In this document: piece by piece, positions 16,517-24,916 of the stretch
Layout of the letters: each line of letters starts with the position of its first letter
Position numbering within the stretch: the first letter of the stretch is position 1
Assembly: GCA_012965515.1 (NCBI GenBank)
Contig: DTSE01000008.1
Location: 1-45,844, forward strand
Direction of reading: 5' to 3'
DNA length: 45,844 nt
Source of the DNA: Candidatus Melainabacteria bacterium
Lineage (GTDB): Bacteria; Cyanobacteriota; Vampirovibrionia; Obscuribacterales; Obscuribacteraceae
Made by a program: the position numbers and the translations under genes
Notes under the pieces: generated by a model
The model's database searches: none
What the model saw: the letters and a program-made list of their open reading frames with translations, nothing else
What the model was told of the DNA's origin: nothing

Positions 16517-17827
16517 ATGATGACAGAAGAAATCAGTTCGAGCCAGCTGTCGAAGCACACGGGTTCCACCGTGCGCATACACGGTCACATCCAATCTTTG
16601 AGAGACATGGGCAACCTTGCCTTTGTCGTAATCAGAGACATGGACGGCAGTGTGCAACTGGTCGCTGACGAGCAAGAGGTGCTGCTGATTGTTAGACAAG
16701 CAGCACCGGAAACACCTGTCATCGCGGAAGGCGTCGTCGTCGCACGCCCTCAAGGACAAGGCTTTGAGATTCAGTTGAAGGAGTTGACCTTACTTTCCAC
16801 GCCGGCGCTATCGCTGCCCGTTGAAATTGGCAAGCAAAGCAAGGTCGATGGGCTGTCACTTTCGACTATGCTCGACTATCGCCCGCTCACTTTAAGAAGT
16901 CCAAAAGTCCGTTCGATTTTCAAAATCGAAGCGGTTTTCTGTGAGGCTTTTCGGGAGTTTCTGCGCGAGAGACAATTCACAGAAATCCATTCGCCCAAGA
17001 TTGTCGCAACCGGAACCGAAGGCGGAGCCCAGCTCTTCAAACTCAACTACTTTGGCAGAGAAGCGTTCCTCGCGCAAAGCCCGCAATTCTACAAACAGAT
17101 CATGGTTGGAGCGCTTGAGAGAGTCTTCGAAATCGCGCCCGTTTATCGCGCAGAAGAGCACGACACAACGCGCCATTTGAACGAATACATCAGCATGGAC
17201 GTAGAGATGGGATTCATCGAAAACGAACACGACTTGATGGATCTGCTCAACAAGTTGGTCAAACACATGTTTGAAAAAGTCTCCCAATCATGTGGGGACG
17301 AACTCAGCCTCTGGGGAGCAAAAATACCTGAAGTCGGCACTATTCCTCGGGTCACACTCTCCGAAGCAGTTGATATCATCAACAGCTATCAGAAAAAGGG
17401 CAGCAAGGAAAAAACCGACCTCGACCCGGAAGGCGAGAAGATCATATGCGAGCACTTTTATCAGAAAGAGAACTCTGATCTAGTCTTCATCACCGGATAT
17501 CCGCTCAGCGTCAGGCCCTTCTATGCCATGCCGCTGCCGCTGCAAAACGAAATGTCGAGCCGCAGCTTCGACTTGCTCTTCCGCGGATTGGAAATCACGA
17601 CCGGCGGACAGCGCATACACAGGCATGAGGAGCTGATTTCCGCAATGCAGGGCAGAGGGCTCGACCCGGAAGCATTCAAGGACTACCTGCAGTGCTTCCA
17701 ATACGGCATGCCTCCTCATGGCGGTTTCGCTATCGGATTAGAGCGCATTGCAAAACAATTGCTCGGCTTGCCGTCTGTGAAGCTAGCAGCGCTCTTTCCG
17801 CGCGACATCAACCGCATGACGCCGTAG
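16517..17827 (+). CDS. Archaeal-type aspartyl-tRNA synthetase (probably Asp/Asn non-discriminating)
   Basis: This 436-residue class IIb synthetase lacks the insertion domain of bacterial AspRS and matches the archaeal/AspRS2 type of some bacteria. An N-terminal OB-fold anticodon domain (VRIHGHIQSLRDMGN) leads to class II motif 1 (HSPKIVATGTEGGAQLF), motif 2 (YRAEEHDTTRHLNEY, with SPQFYKQ before it) and motif 3 (GMPPHGGFAIGLERI). AspRS2 enzymes are often non-discriminating: they make Asp-tRNA(Asn), which GatCAB amidates. By hand alignment the Trp26/Lys85 positions of discriminating archaeal enzymes are not Trp/Lys here, which leans the same way. The start is ATG 16517 with AAGGAG 7 bases upstream; ATG 16520 is next to it. 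The Asn-rich leader upstream fits a role in Asn-tRNA supply. Confidence 0.93.
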   Translation: MMTEEISSSQLSKHTGSTVRIHGHIQSLRDMGNLAFVVIRDMDGSVQLVADEQEVLLIVRQAAPETPVIAEGVVVARPQGQGFEIQLKELTLLSTPALSLPVEIGKQSKVDGLSLSTMLDYRPLTLRSPKVRSIFKIEAVFCEAFREFLRERQFTEIHSPKIVATGTEGGAQLFKLNYFGREAFLAQSPQFYKQIMVGALERVFEIAPVYRAEEHDTTRHLNEYISMDVEMGFIENEHDLMDLLNKLVKHMFEKVSQSCGDELSLWGAKIPEVGTIPRVTLSEAVDIINSYQKKGSKEKTDLDPEGEKIICEHFYQKENSDLVFITGYPLSVRPFYAMPLPLQNEMSSRSFDLLFRGLEITTGGQRIHRHEELISAMQGRGLDPEAFKDYLQCFQYGMPPHGGFAIGLERIAKQLLGLPSVKLAALFPRDINRMTP

Positions 17828-17840
17828 GAGTGTTTACTGT

Positions 17841-17950
17841 CGGCTCATGGTGCCGGTTTTGAAAGAGCGAATATGAGAGCGGTCCGTTCCCAATGAGCGG
17901 GCAAAGGTTTCGTAATTCGCCTGATTTCAAATTTCCGGCACCAAAGGCCG
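17841..17950 (+). ncRNA. Candidate structured RNA (nested five-stem fold)
   Basis: Just after the AspRS stop, nested complementary segments can form one arm: 17841-17844 with 17947-17950 (4 bp), 17849-17856 with 17935-17942 (8 bp), 17858-17864 with 17925-17931 (7 bp), 17867-17872 with 17915-17920 (6 bp), and a terminal hairpin 17884-17889 with 17895-17900 (6 bp, one G-U). The G-U pair works only if the plus strand is transcribed. GA on one side faces CTGA on the other between the third and fourth stems, which resembles a kink-turn. There is no U tract, so it is not a simple terminator. It matches no RNA family I can recall. It may be a 3' UTR element, a small RNA or a regulatory leader of the gene at 18267. 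Confidence 0.4.
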
Positions 17951-18054
17951 GCGGAACAGTCCAAAAGATTTATCGGTTACACAGGTTTGGGTTTTCAAGA
18001 GGAGGGAATATAAGATTCAGAGAGAAAACAATCCTGCGCCCCTTCTTCCCCCCG

Positions 18055-18090
18055 GGAAGCTTTATTAAAAGCTTCCTGCTTTGCTTTTAA
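18055..18090 (+). terminator. Hairpin with T-rich tail, probable terminator
   Basis: GGAAGCTTT (18055-18063) pairs with AAAGCTTCC (18068-18076) around a 4-base loop. The tail TGCTTTGCTTTT is T-rich but interrupted. It lies 228 bases after the AspRS stop and would end transcripts that include the structured element at 17841-17950. Confidence 0.5.
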
Positions 18091-18133
18091 GGTTTCTTAG
18101 AGCAGATTAACCGGCATTCGTCTCATATTAATA

Positions 18134-18161
18134 TTGGCAACTGATAATTTGCGCTTATACT
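18134..18161 (+). promoter_or_regulatory. Candidate promoter of the thioredoxin-fold gene
   Basis: TTGGCA (18134-18139) and TATACT (18156-18161) are separated by 16 bases and each match 5 of 6 consensus bases. A start near 18168 would give a leader of about 100 bases before ATG 18267. Confidence 0.5.
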
Positions 18162-18266
18162 TCTTCAAAGTAAGGCGTTAAGGTTTCCTTTATTTTTGGT
18201 GAGCTTCTTCGGAGGCGCACGGAATCCCCTTTGTCACCCAGTTTTGCAGAGAGGAGGTTTCATCAT

Positions 18267-18521
18267 ATGCGGGTAGAGCTCATTTACAGGCCCGGCTGCA
18301 GTTCATATTCCGGCATCCGCGACACACTTGAGAGGGTAATAGCTGAAGAGCGCCTGCCCATCCCAGTGGAGCTGGTAGAAGGAGGCAACCAGTCCTCTCC
18401 AAGAATCCGCATTAACGGCAACGAAGAGCACGATTCCGGAATCACCAACACTCTGGAAGCTTTGACTGATTTGCTCAGCAAAAAATGGAAAGAACTAACA
18501 GAGTGTCCGCTGGCTCTATAA
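18267..18521 (+). CDS. Small thioredoxin-fold-like protein
   Basis: This 84-residue protein (MRVELIYRPGCSSYSGIRDT) has a beta-strand, a PGC turn and a helix, then a strand, SPRIRINGNE and a C-terminal helix. It matches the layout of small thioredoxin-like proteins that read a substrate Cys. Only one Cys is in the active-site position (C11); the other is near the C-terminus (ECPLAL), so it would be a monothiol form. ATG 18267 is set by GGAGG 10 bases upstream (18253-18257). A 99-base leader and good promoter precede it, and a strong terminator follows. It is a single-gene unit. The specific function is unknown. Confidence 0.65.
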   Translation: MRVELIYRPGCSSYSGIRDTLERVIAEERLPIPVELVEGGNQSSPRIRINGNEEHDSGITNTLEALTDLLSKKWKELTECPLAL

Positions 18522-18645
18522 GGCTGACACGAGGTCCCAATCCGACTAATTTCATTTCACAAGGAGCTGATATCCAAGTACCTGTGGTCTAAAAGACCCT
18601 TTCCGTATTCAAAAATACACACAATTCCCTTGTAAAGGCATTTTG

Positions 18646-18680
18646 AAGACCCGGCTATTAGGACCGCCGGGTCTTTTGCT
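18646..18680 (+). terminator. Intrinsic terminator after the thioredoxin-fold gene
   Basis: AAGACCCGGC (18646-18655) pairs perfectly with GCCGGGTCTT (18666-18675) over a 10-base loop, followed by TTGCTTGGTT. It separates the small redox-like gene from the MBOAT operon. Confidence 0.75.
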
Positions 18681-18767
18681 TGGTTGTGATTAAGGACCGC
18701 AGAGCTGGTCCCAAGTATTATTGACAAGTTTTTGGAACTCCAAAATGCTCGTTCTTCCAGGACTAAA

Positions 18768-20234
18768 ATGCTTTTCAATTCCCTGACTTACGCGCTCTTC
18801 CTGCCGATCGTCGTCGCGCTCTACTGGGCGAGCCCTACAAAGCTGCGCGTGCCGATTCTTTTGATCGCCAGCTACATCTTCTATATGAGTTGGAAGCCAG
18901 TCTTCATCCTGCTCATACTTGGTCTTACCGTAGTCAATTACTTTTTTGGATTCTACATCCATCGCTCAGAAAAGCATAAGAAGCCCTGGCTGTTTGCTGC
19001 AGTCGCGACAAATCTGCTCACTTTGAGTTTTTTCAAGTACGCATATTTCCTCAATGACGCACTGGCTTCAGCTCTGAAGCCAATCGGAATGGCACCGCCG
19101 GCGATGCCGTTCGACATCATCTTGCCTTTGGGCATCTCATTTTTCGTCTTCGAATTTATTCACTATGTTGTGGATGTCTACAGAGGCAGCGAGCCGATCA
19201 AGTCATTTCTCGCATTCTCACTTTTCGCAAGTTTCTTCCCGACCCAGATTGCCGGTCCGATCAAACGTTTTCAGGACTTCATTCCGCAATTCCTTTCACC
19301 CGCGAAATTTTCAATCAAAGATTTCGACTCCGGTGTCTCATTGATATTGCTCGGGCTGTTCAAAAAGGTATTGTTGGCTGACAATCTTGCGTTCTTTGTG
19401 CAGGGCGGGTTTCAACATCCGGAACTCTTTAACAGTCTCGATCTTTGGGTTTTCACATACGCCTTTGCTTTTCAAATTTACTTCGATTTTTCGGGCTACA
19501 CAGATATAGCTCGCGGCTCGGCAATGCTGTTCGGCTATAAAGTGCCGATCAACTTCAACCTGCCATACCTTGCCAAAAATATTGCCGAATTCTGGCACCG
19601 CTGGCATATCTCACTGTCCACATGGCTGCGCGACTACCTGTTTATTCCGCTTGGCGGCTCGCGTGGTTCACGCTGGAATGTCTACCGCAACCTCATGATC
19701 ACTATGAGCTTGGGCGGTCTCTGGCACGGCGCCTCCATGCACTTCCTGATATGGGGCGTTTTCCATGGTGCCATGTTGGCATTGCATAAAATGTTCAAGG
19801 AGAGTCGTACATGGCTCTCAGAACGAGGTCACGGCTGGCTTTCATCAGCAATCGACTCAAAGGTCGGCTCGGTACTCTCTACTTTATTCACCTTCCATGT
19901 CGTGTGCATCGGCTGGGTGCTTTTCCGCGCCGACACGCTGACAATAGCTGGAGATATGCTGCGTAAGCTCTTCTTCATCGATTCAATTGCAGGCACCGTA
20001 CCCGCTCAAGCCATGGCACTGCCCGCCATCAACTATCCACTTATCTATCCGGCAATTTTCTTGCTGCTCCCAGTGCTCGCACTCTCGCACATCATCATGG
20101 GTTATGTGGACAAGACCAATTGGGTGGAACGCTCTCCACGCCTGGTAAAGGCGGCATGGTGCTGCGCTTTGATGTTGATGATTCTGGTTTTCTCGCCAGA
20201 CAAATCCCCGAAATTCATTTACTTCCAGTTCTAA
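18768..20234 (+). CDS. MBOAT family membrane O-acyltransferase (AlgI/DltB-like)
   Basis: This 488-residue polytopic protein belongs to the membrane-bound O-acyltransferases that export an acyl group across the membrane for transfer to a polysaccharide or teichoic-type polymer. Typical AlgI/DltB segments are visible: MLFNSLTYALFLPIV, SYIFYMSWKP, LPLGISFFVFEFIHYVVDVY, FFPTQIAGPIKRF, EFWHRWHISLSTWLRDYLF with PLGGSR, and LGGLWHGASMHF with the catalytic His. The start is ATG 18768; an upstream in-frame frame adds 12 residues without a ribosome site. TTGACA at 18721-18726 is a good -35, but the -10 is unclear. The stop is 3 bases before the SGNH-like partner gene, as in AlgI-AlgJ/AlgX and DltB-DltD pairs. 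Confidence 0.93.
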   Translation: MLFNSLTYALFLPIVVALYWASPTKLRVPILLIASYIFYMSWKPVFILLILGLTVVNYFFGFYIHRSEKHKKPWLFAAVATNLLTLSFFKYAYFLNDALASALKPIGMAPPAMPFDIILPLGISFFVFEFIHYVVDVYRGSEPIKSFLAFSLFASFFPTQIAGPIKRFQDFIPQFLSPAKFSIKDFDSGVSLILLGLFKKVLLADNLAFFVQGGFQHPELFNSLDLWVFTYAFAFQIYFDFSGYTDIARGSAMLFGYKVPINFNLPYLAKNIAEFWHRWHISLSTWLRDYLFIPLGGSRGSRWNVYRNLMITMSLGGLWHGASMHFLIWGVFHGAMLALHKMFKESRTWLSERGHGWLSSAIDSKVGSVLSTLFTFHVVCIGWVLFRADTLTIAGDMLRKLFFIDSIAGTVPAQAMALPAINYPLIYPAIFLLLPVLALSHIIMGYVDKTNWVERSPRLVKAAWCCALMLMILVFSPDKSPKFIYFQF

Positions 20235-20237
20235 CCG

Positions 20238-21428
20238 ATGGCAAAAGAAGCCCGAGCTAAGGCATTTCTCTCCAGTTATGTTCTGCTGGGACTGTTCATG
20301 TTTCTCGTTTTAGATACGGGCTTCCGAGTTGCAGACAATGCGTTCCACTTCACTAGTCCTTTCGAGTCACCGAACAGAAGCTTGATTTGGTGGACGGCGA
20401 ATGGATTCGTCAGGGAGAAGTCTGCTCCCGACATCGCGCTACTAGGCTCCAGCCTGATGATGACCGCACACCACGCCGGTGACGCTACCAAACTCAATCA
20501 GGTGCAAAACGAAGTCAGCCACTTCCACTCCGCGTGCCTGCAGGACTTCCTGGCGGACAAGACCGGTCAAAAACCGACAACTTTCAGCTTCGCTATTGCA
20601 GGGCAGATGGCATCCGACTCCTATTTGATCGCACGCACTCTTTTAGCAGGCGACAAGCAACCAAAAGTTATCGTGTACGGCATTGCTCCGCGCGACTTGA
20701 TCGACAACACGCTTCCAAGCGCAGCAAGCACGGAGACATTTAGGTACCTGAGCCGAATCGATGATTATTCCGATATAGCATTGACTGCGCGAACATCATT
20801 CAACGAGATGTTCCAATTCGGGCTGGAGAAGATGCTCTACTCCCTTTCACACCGTCCGAATTTGATTGCCTGGCAGCACAAGTTGGCATACACCTTGGCG
20901 CCATTCGGCCAAAATGCAATTACCGCCAACGAATTACAAACGCCGTTCAAGCTGCGCCGACTGGCTTTCAGTCAGCTTCCTGACGATAGCGGAGCAAACG
21001 AACTCAAGGTCGGCCCATACGGTGCAGAGCCTGAACCTTATCGCGACAACACGCAAGAATACCGCCAGAGATATAAGTCGATCAAGCAAAAGACTTACAC
21101 AAGCCAACTGGGCTATTTGGAGAAGCTGATGAAGCTCAGTAAAGAAAGAGGTATTCAGCTCATTGTCGTGAACATGCCCCTGACGCCAGGCAATGTAGCC
21201 TTGATGCCAGCGGGGTTCTACGACCAATACAAAAGCAAAGTCGGCGCCATGGCAGCCGCGAATGGGGCTGAATTTCTCGATTTGAACAAGCCAAATATTT
21301 TCGAGCAAAAGCATTTTGCAGACACCGTACACCTGAACGGATTGGGTGGAGTTGAGTTTTTCAAATTGCTCAGCGACGAGCTGGCGCTTAACCGCTCATT
21401 TGGCGCTGCACTGTCCACTACTCAATAG
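20238..21428 (+). CDS. SGNH/DltD-like acyltransferase partner protein
   Basis: This 396-residue protein has one N-terminal membrane segment (about residues 8-30) and an extracytoplasmic domain. A nucleophile-type Ser is seen in ALLGSSLMM (block I of SGNH enzymes), and a DxxH pair in ADTVHLNGLG near the C-terminus gives the rest of a Ser-His-Asp triad. Such proteins accept the acyl group moved by MBOAT partners (AlgJ, AlgX, DltD, PatB). It starts 3 bases after the MBOAT stop, and the GT-C gene begins 9 bases after its own stop. Together they look like one operon that acylates an exported glycan. The acceptor is unknown. Confidence 0.8.
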   Translation: MAKEARAKAFLSSYVLLGLFMFLVLDTGFRVADNAFHFTSPFESPNRSLIWWTANGFVREKSAPDIALLGSSLMMTAHHAGDATKLNQVQNEVSHFHSACLQDFLADKTGQKPTTFSFAIAGQMASDSYLIARTLLAGDKQPKVIVYGIAPRDLIDNTLPSAASTETFRYLSRIDDYSDIALTARTSFNEMFQFGLEKMLYSLSHRPNLIAWQHKLAYTLAPFGQNAITANELQTPFKLRRLAFSQLPDDSGANELKVGPYGAEPEPYRDNTQEYRQRYKSIKQKTYTSQLGYLEKLMKLSKERGIQLIVVNMPLTPGNVALMPAGFYDQYKSKVGAMAAANGAEFLDLNKPNIFEQKHFADTVHLNGLGGVEFFKLLSDELALNRSFGAALSTTQ

Positions 21429-21437
21429 CAGAATGAC

Positions 21438-24335
21438 ATGACAGACAATCTGCCGGGTATCGAGGAAGCGACTCAGCTAGCGACATCTGAAGAACCACAA
21501 CTCCAGGTCGGTTCGAAACGTCAGGCAATGCTTTTCTCGGCTGGTATTTTTGTATTGGCCCTGGCTGCAGCACTCTTGCAGAACACCCGCCGCCCAGCGC
21601 AGGATGTGGCTATGCTGTTTGATTCCGGCGCCTATATCATGTCGGCAAAATATGTGCTTACGGCTTTTCACAATTTTGCACACGGCATGGCGTTTGATGC
21701 TGCAGTGAAGTCGGTGGGCGAAACGTTGATGCTCAATGGTCCGGTTCTGCCGGGCTTGGGAGCGATCTACTTCGGATTGATCGCAAGAGAACCGTCACTG
21801 ATTGACATGCGCGCACCGATCGTTTTGCAAGCGATTCTTCACGCTATCTCTGCATCGATGCTCGCTCTTGTCGGCTGGCGATTTACTGGCGGTCGCGCAA
21901 TTGGATTGTCGGCCGGAATTTTGCTTGCCGTATGGCCTTCTGCTGTTATTGGTGCCGGTCGATTTTTGACGGAAACCATCAGCACGCTTTTCATTTCAGC
22001 AGTCATGCTATCTGCCAGCCACCTGGCTCGAGAGCGGAAAGAATCACAGTTGCGTTTGTCCAGTCCGGCCGCTTTCATTTTCGGCGCGACGGCAGCTTTG
22101 CTTGCGCTCACAAAAGCGGCTCTAGCACCGGGCGTAGTGCTCACCGTCGCAGCAATTTTCCTTTTGCTATTGCTCTCAAAGGTCGAAAAACGTTCTTTTA
22201 TCGCTGCTTTGCTCTCTTCCATCGTCGGAGTTTTTCTCGTTCTGGCGCCATGGTTGATGTTCACAAAGATCGCTTCTGGTGAGTTCTGCCTGACGCCGAA
22301 ACGACTGCCGACTTTGAATATGTCCGCTGGACTTAACCCTGAGACAGACGGATTGAGTGCATTGCCGGAAACACCAATGGTGACGATGTATTCGGAGAAT
22401 GACGGACCGAGTGCAGTTGCTTATGCTCTTTATACATTGAACCCTGGCGACTTCTATGGACGGATGGCGAGAAAACCACTGCGCTTGTTTCAGTATCCGT
22501 GGAATGATTGCCGCTTGGATTTTCTTGGCATTCCAGTCATTGTGCAGGTCATCGCCCATCAAATCCTCGTCGTCTTCGGATTCTTCGGATTGCTTGCCTA
22601 TGTATCTTTGCCATTGAGTTTTGCACAGAGAAAAACAACGGCACCCTCTACCCTCAATGAGACTCCGGCAGACAATGCAATGCTTGGTGAACAGCCGCAT
22701 CCGGAGCTCAATAGGGCCTCGCTTGTTTTCAGCGACACATCTATGACCAATCCCGCAACCGCAGAGCCTCAGGTCATCAATTCTCTGATCATCGGTATGG
22801 CGTCCCTTGCCATCGTGTGCGGACACTTTGCATATTTACCGTTTGTGGCTGACGCCCGTTATGGTTTCACGGCGATGCCTTCCTTGATTCTTCTGGGCAT
22901 GTGGTGCATCTCCGGGCAACTTAAACAACGCATCAGCAAGACATCCTTAATCCGCCTTGGCATCGCCGCCACATTCATTATTGTCGCTTTCAGTTTGCGG
23001 GATGATGTGTGGCGCTCACTGTTTGCTACAAGCACAGAAGCGATGATCGCATCCACTGTTTCCCTTGGCGCATTGCTGCTTTTCATTGGATGCCTGATGG
23101 CAGTTCGTACACTTCTCGGCGCAGGAAAGTCGAATGCAACCGCAAAAGTATTGGCTTTTACAGCTTCTTATCTTGCACTTACAATAGTTCTTGCCGCTTC
23201 AATGATGGGTAAAGAAAGCCCGTACGACTGGGAATCTCGGCTAGCCGATGGGCAAGAGTTAGTCCGCATCGTAGAGTTGCCGAAATCCGCTTCTTTTGAA
23301 ACCGCATACGTGTTGGTAAATTTGAAAGGAGATTGGAGAAGCGCGCACCTCAAAGTAAACAATCAGACAGTTGACGCTGTCCCGGTTTCTCTTCTTCACT
23401 TAACCGGCAATCCCATACTCAGCAATGACTATCGAACTTTCGGCTATATTCTCAAAACCGGTACTGACGGAATCGACCAATGGAGAGCATTTTCGATACC
23501 ACCGGAGCTGTTAAAACCCGGTGCACAGAACACAATTTCAATCTATTCCCAAAAGGGTGAAACAGCTTTTGCCAGCCTGACCGGCAGCACCATATTTAGT
23601 GACAGCAAAAAGCAGCCAAATACCTCCGATACCTACGCCCCATCGATAGGCATCTTCTCGCCTACCAATCTTTGCCGAATGCCGCTTTTGTCGGAACCCA
23701 GGCTCAGAGAGAAGATGCCCAAGTCGGTTGCTCGCGCGGCATGCGTCCGGAAAGTTGAAGGAAGTGTCAGCCAGGATTTGTCTGAGACTCCCGGAACACA
23801 ATTTGGGCAGTATCACCTGTTCTTACTGGCTGGCAGCGGTGACAAATTTGGCAGCCGCGAGAAAAAAGAGTCAACGCCGTCAATTCAAGTAAAGGCATTC
23901 AATCCTATATATGTAAATGTGAAAGCTGAACCTGTGCAGACACGCGGAGGAGTAAAGCCGGAAGACAATGCCTCGACCTACAATGGAGGATGCCTTCTGC
24001 CTGAAAATGGATTCGCGGCACCGTATTTGCGGGTTACTCTCACGGGAGAAATAGACTGCGCAAGCAAAGTGTCTTGCAAAATTTCCCTAGACGACCTTCG
24101 CTTGATGCAAGCTCCCATCGACTTGGCCTGCAGTCCTGCACGAATTGACGGAACCGGAAAGCGAAAGTTCAGAGCCCAGGCCATCGCCCTCGCGAGCACG
24201 GTCGATCCAAAATCGGCTCTAGCGATGATCAAAATCTCATCCGATCTAGTACCATTATCGGTCAGCAATTTAAGGCTGGAGTTGCAGCCTTTTTCGGCAC
24301 CGGAACTAAATCTCAGCAGGAAAAGCTGGTTTTAG
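21438..24335 (+). CDS. GT-C-type membrane glycosyltransferase with large C-terminal domain
   Basis: This 965-residue protein has an N-terminal region of about ten or more membrane segments (residues about 30-600). It is followed by a mostly soluble C-terminal part (about 610-965) with beta-strand-like patterning. The first periplasmic loop has LFDSGAY, with the Asp that GT-C enzymes (ArnT, PMT, Alg families) use to activate the acceptor. The segment FLTETISTLF resembles the second conserved loop. Such enzymes transfer sugar from a lipid-phosphate carrier to a glycan, lipid or protein outside the membrane. It is the last gene of the MBOAT-SGNH operon, 9 bases downstream, so its product could be the acylated target. 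The C-terminal domain is not recognised. Confidence 0.75.
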   Translation: MTDNLPGIEEATQLATSEEPQLQVGSKRQAMLFSAGIFVLALAAALLQNTRRPAQDVAMLFDSGAYIMSAKYVLTAFHNFAHGMAFDAAVKSVGETLMLNGPVLPGLGAIYFGLIAREPSLIDMRAPIVLQAILHAISASMLALVGWRFTGGRAIGLSAGILLAVWPSAVIGAGRFLTETISTLFISAVMLSASHLARERKESQLRLSSPAAFIFGATAALLALTKAALAPGVVLTVAAIFLLLLLSKVEKRSFIAALLSSIVGVFLVLAPWLMFTKIASGEFCLTPKRLPTLNMSAGLNPETDGLSALPETPMVTMYSENDGPSAVAYALYTLNPGDFYGRMARKPLRLFQYPWNDCRLDFLGIPVIVQVIAHQILVVFGFFGLLAYVSLPLSFAQRKTTAPSTLNETPADNAMLGEQPHPELNRASLVFSDTSMTNPATAEPQVINSLIIGMASLAIVCGHFAYLPFVADARYGFTAMPSLILLGMWCISGQLKQRISKTSLIRLGIAATFIIVAFSLRDDVWRSLFATSTEAMIASTVSLGALLLFIGCLMAVRTLLGAGKSNATAKVLAFTASYLALTIVLAASMMGKESPYDWESRLADGQELVRIVELPKSASFETAYVLVNLKGDWRSAHLKVNNQTVDAVPVSLLHLTGNPILSNDYRTFGYILKTGTDGIDQWRAFSIPPELLKPGAQNTISIYSQKGETAFASLTGSTIFSDSKKQPNTSDTYAPSIGIFSPTNLCRMPLLSEPRLREKMPKSVARAACVRKVEGSVSQDLSETPGTQFGQYHLFLLAGSGDKFGSREKKESTPSIQVKAFNPIYVNVKAEPVQTRGGVKPEDNASTYNGGCLLPENGFAAPYLRVTLTGEIDCASKVSCKISLDDLRLMQAPIDLACSPARIDGTGKRKFRAQAIALASTVDPKSALAMIKISSDLVPLSVSNLRLELQPFSAPELNLSRKSWF

Positions 24336-24483
24336 CACCGAGGCTGACTTCGCGGTATCCAAATGCATACTACACAACATTTTGGTACCTACTTGCGAAA
24401 AGGAACTAAAGAAAACTACCATATGGTCAGTTGCAGTTTTAATTACACCACCGCGATGCGTCCCATCGTGTAAGGAGGGTTTT

Positions 24484-24897
24484 ATGGCCGTTGAAGCACC
24501 TAGCAAAATCGTTGATGCAGCAGCATATTTCGAAGCAAAGCTGGCTTATGAGTATGGTCCGATCGGTCTGAAAATGGCGATCGAAAATGGCGAAAAATTG
24601 ACCATCGTAGACCTGCGTACTCCCGAACTCTTTGCGAAAGGTCACATTCCTGGCGCAATCAACCTCAAATTCGAAGAACTTGACAAGAACTTGGATAAAC
24701 TGTCTAAGGACACAACGACAGTCGTCTATTGCTACGACATCGTTTGCCACCTTTCAGCCCGGGCAGCTCTTGAGCTCGCCAAAAAAGGCTATAAGGTCAG
24801 AGAGCTCGTAGGTGGCTTTGACAGCTGGGCTGAGCACGATCTCAAGATCGAAGGCGAAGGCCAAACCCACAAAGCGGGCTCTTGCTGCGGTGGTTAA
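24484..24897 (+). CDS. Rhodanese-domain protein with Cys-rich tail
   Basis: This 137-residue cytoplasmic protein has one rhodanese domain: IVDLRTPELFAKGHIPGAIN, then the active loop VVYCYDIVCHLSARAA with its Cys, and the closing VGGFDSWAEH. Rhodaneses carry persulfide on the active-loop Cys for sulfur transfer. The tail ends GSCCGG, a Cys pair that could take the sulfur or bind metal. AAGGAGG before ATG 24484 is a strong ribosome site and sets the start; the in-frame extension from 24382 has none. It is followed 19 bases later by a small exported Cys-pair protein, so the two may handle thiols or metal stress together. Confidence 0.88.
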   Translation: MAVEAPSKIVDAAAYFEAKLAYEYGPIGLKMAIENGEKLTIVDLRTPELFAKGHIPGAINLKFEELDKNLDKLSKDTTTVVYCYDIVCHLSARAALELAKKGYKVRELVGGFDSWAEHDLKIEGEGQTHKAGSCCGG

Positions 24898-24916
24898 TCG
24901 GAAACAGGAGAAGTCC

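Noticed and set aside
16203-16517. T-box riboswitch before the AspRS gene
   Set aside because: The leader has AAGGCGGCGCACC, which only loosely resembles the T-box AGGGTGGNACCGCG and lacks the TGG needed to pair with tRNA. It lies inside a translated leader frame, and ribosome attenuation explains the layout better.
17893-18090. 65-residue plus-strand frame after the AspRS gene
   Set aside because: No ribosome site or recognisable product; it overlaps the nested RNA fold and the terminator hairpin.
22176-22826. 216-residue minus-strand frame in the GT-C gene
   Set aside because: Shadow of a continuous 965-residue membrane protein frame; composition is unlike a real protein.
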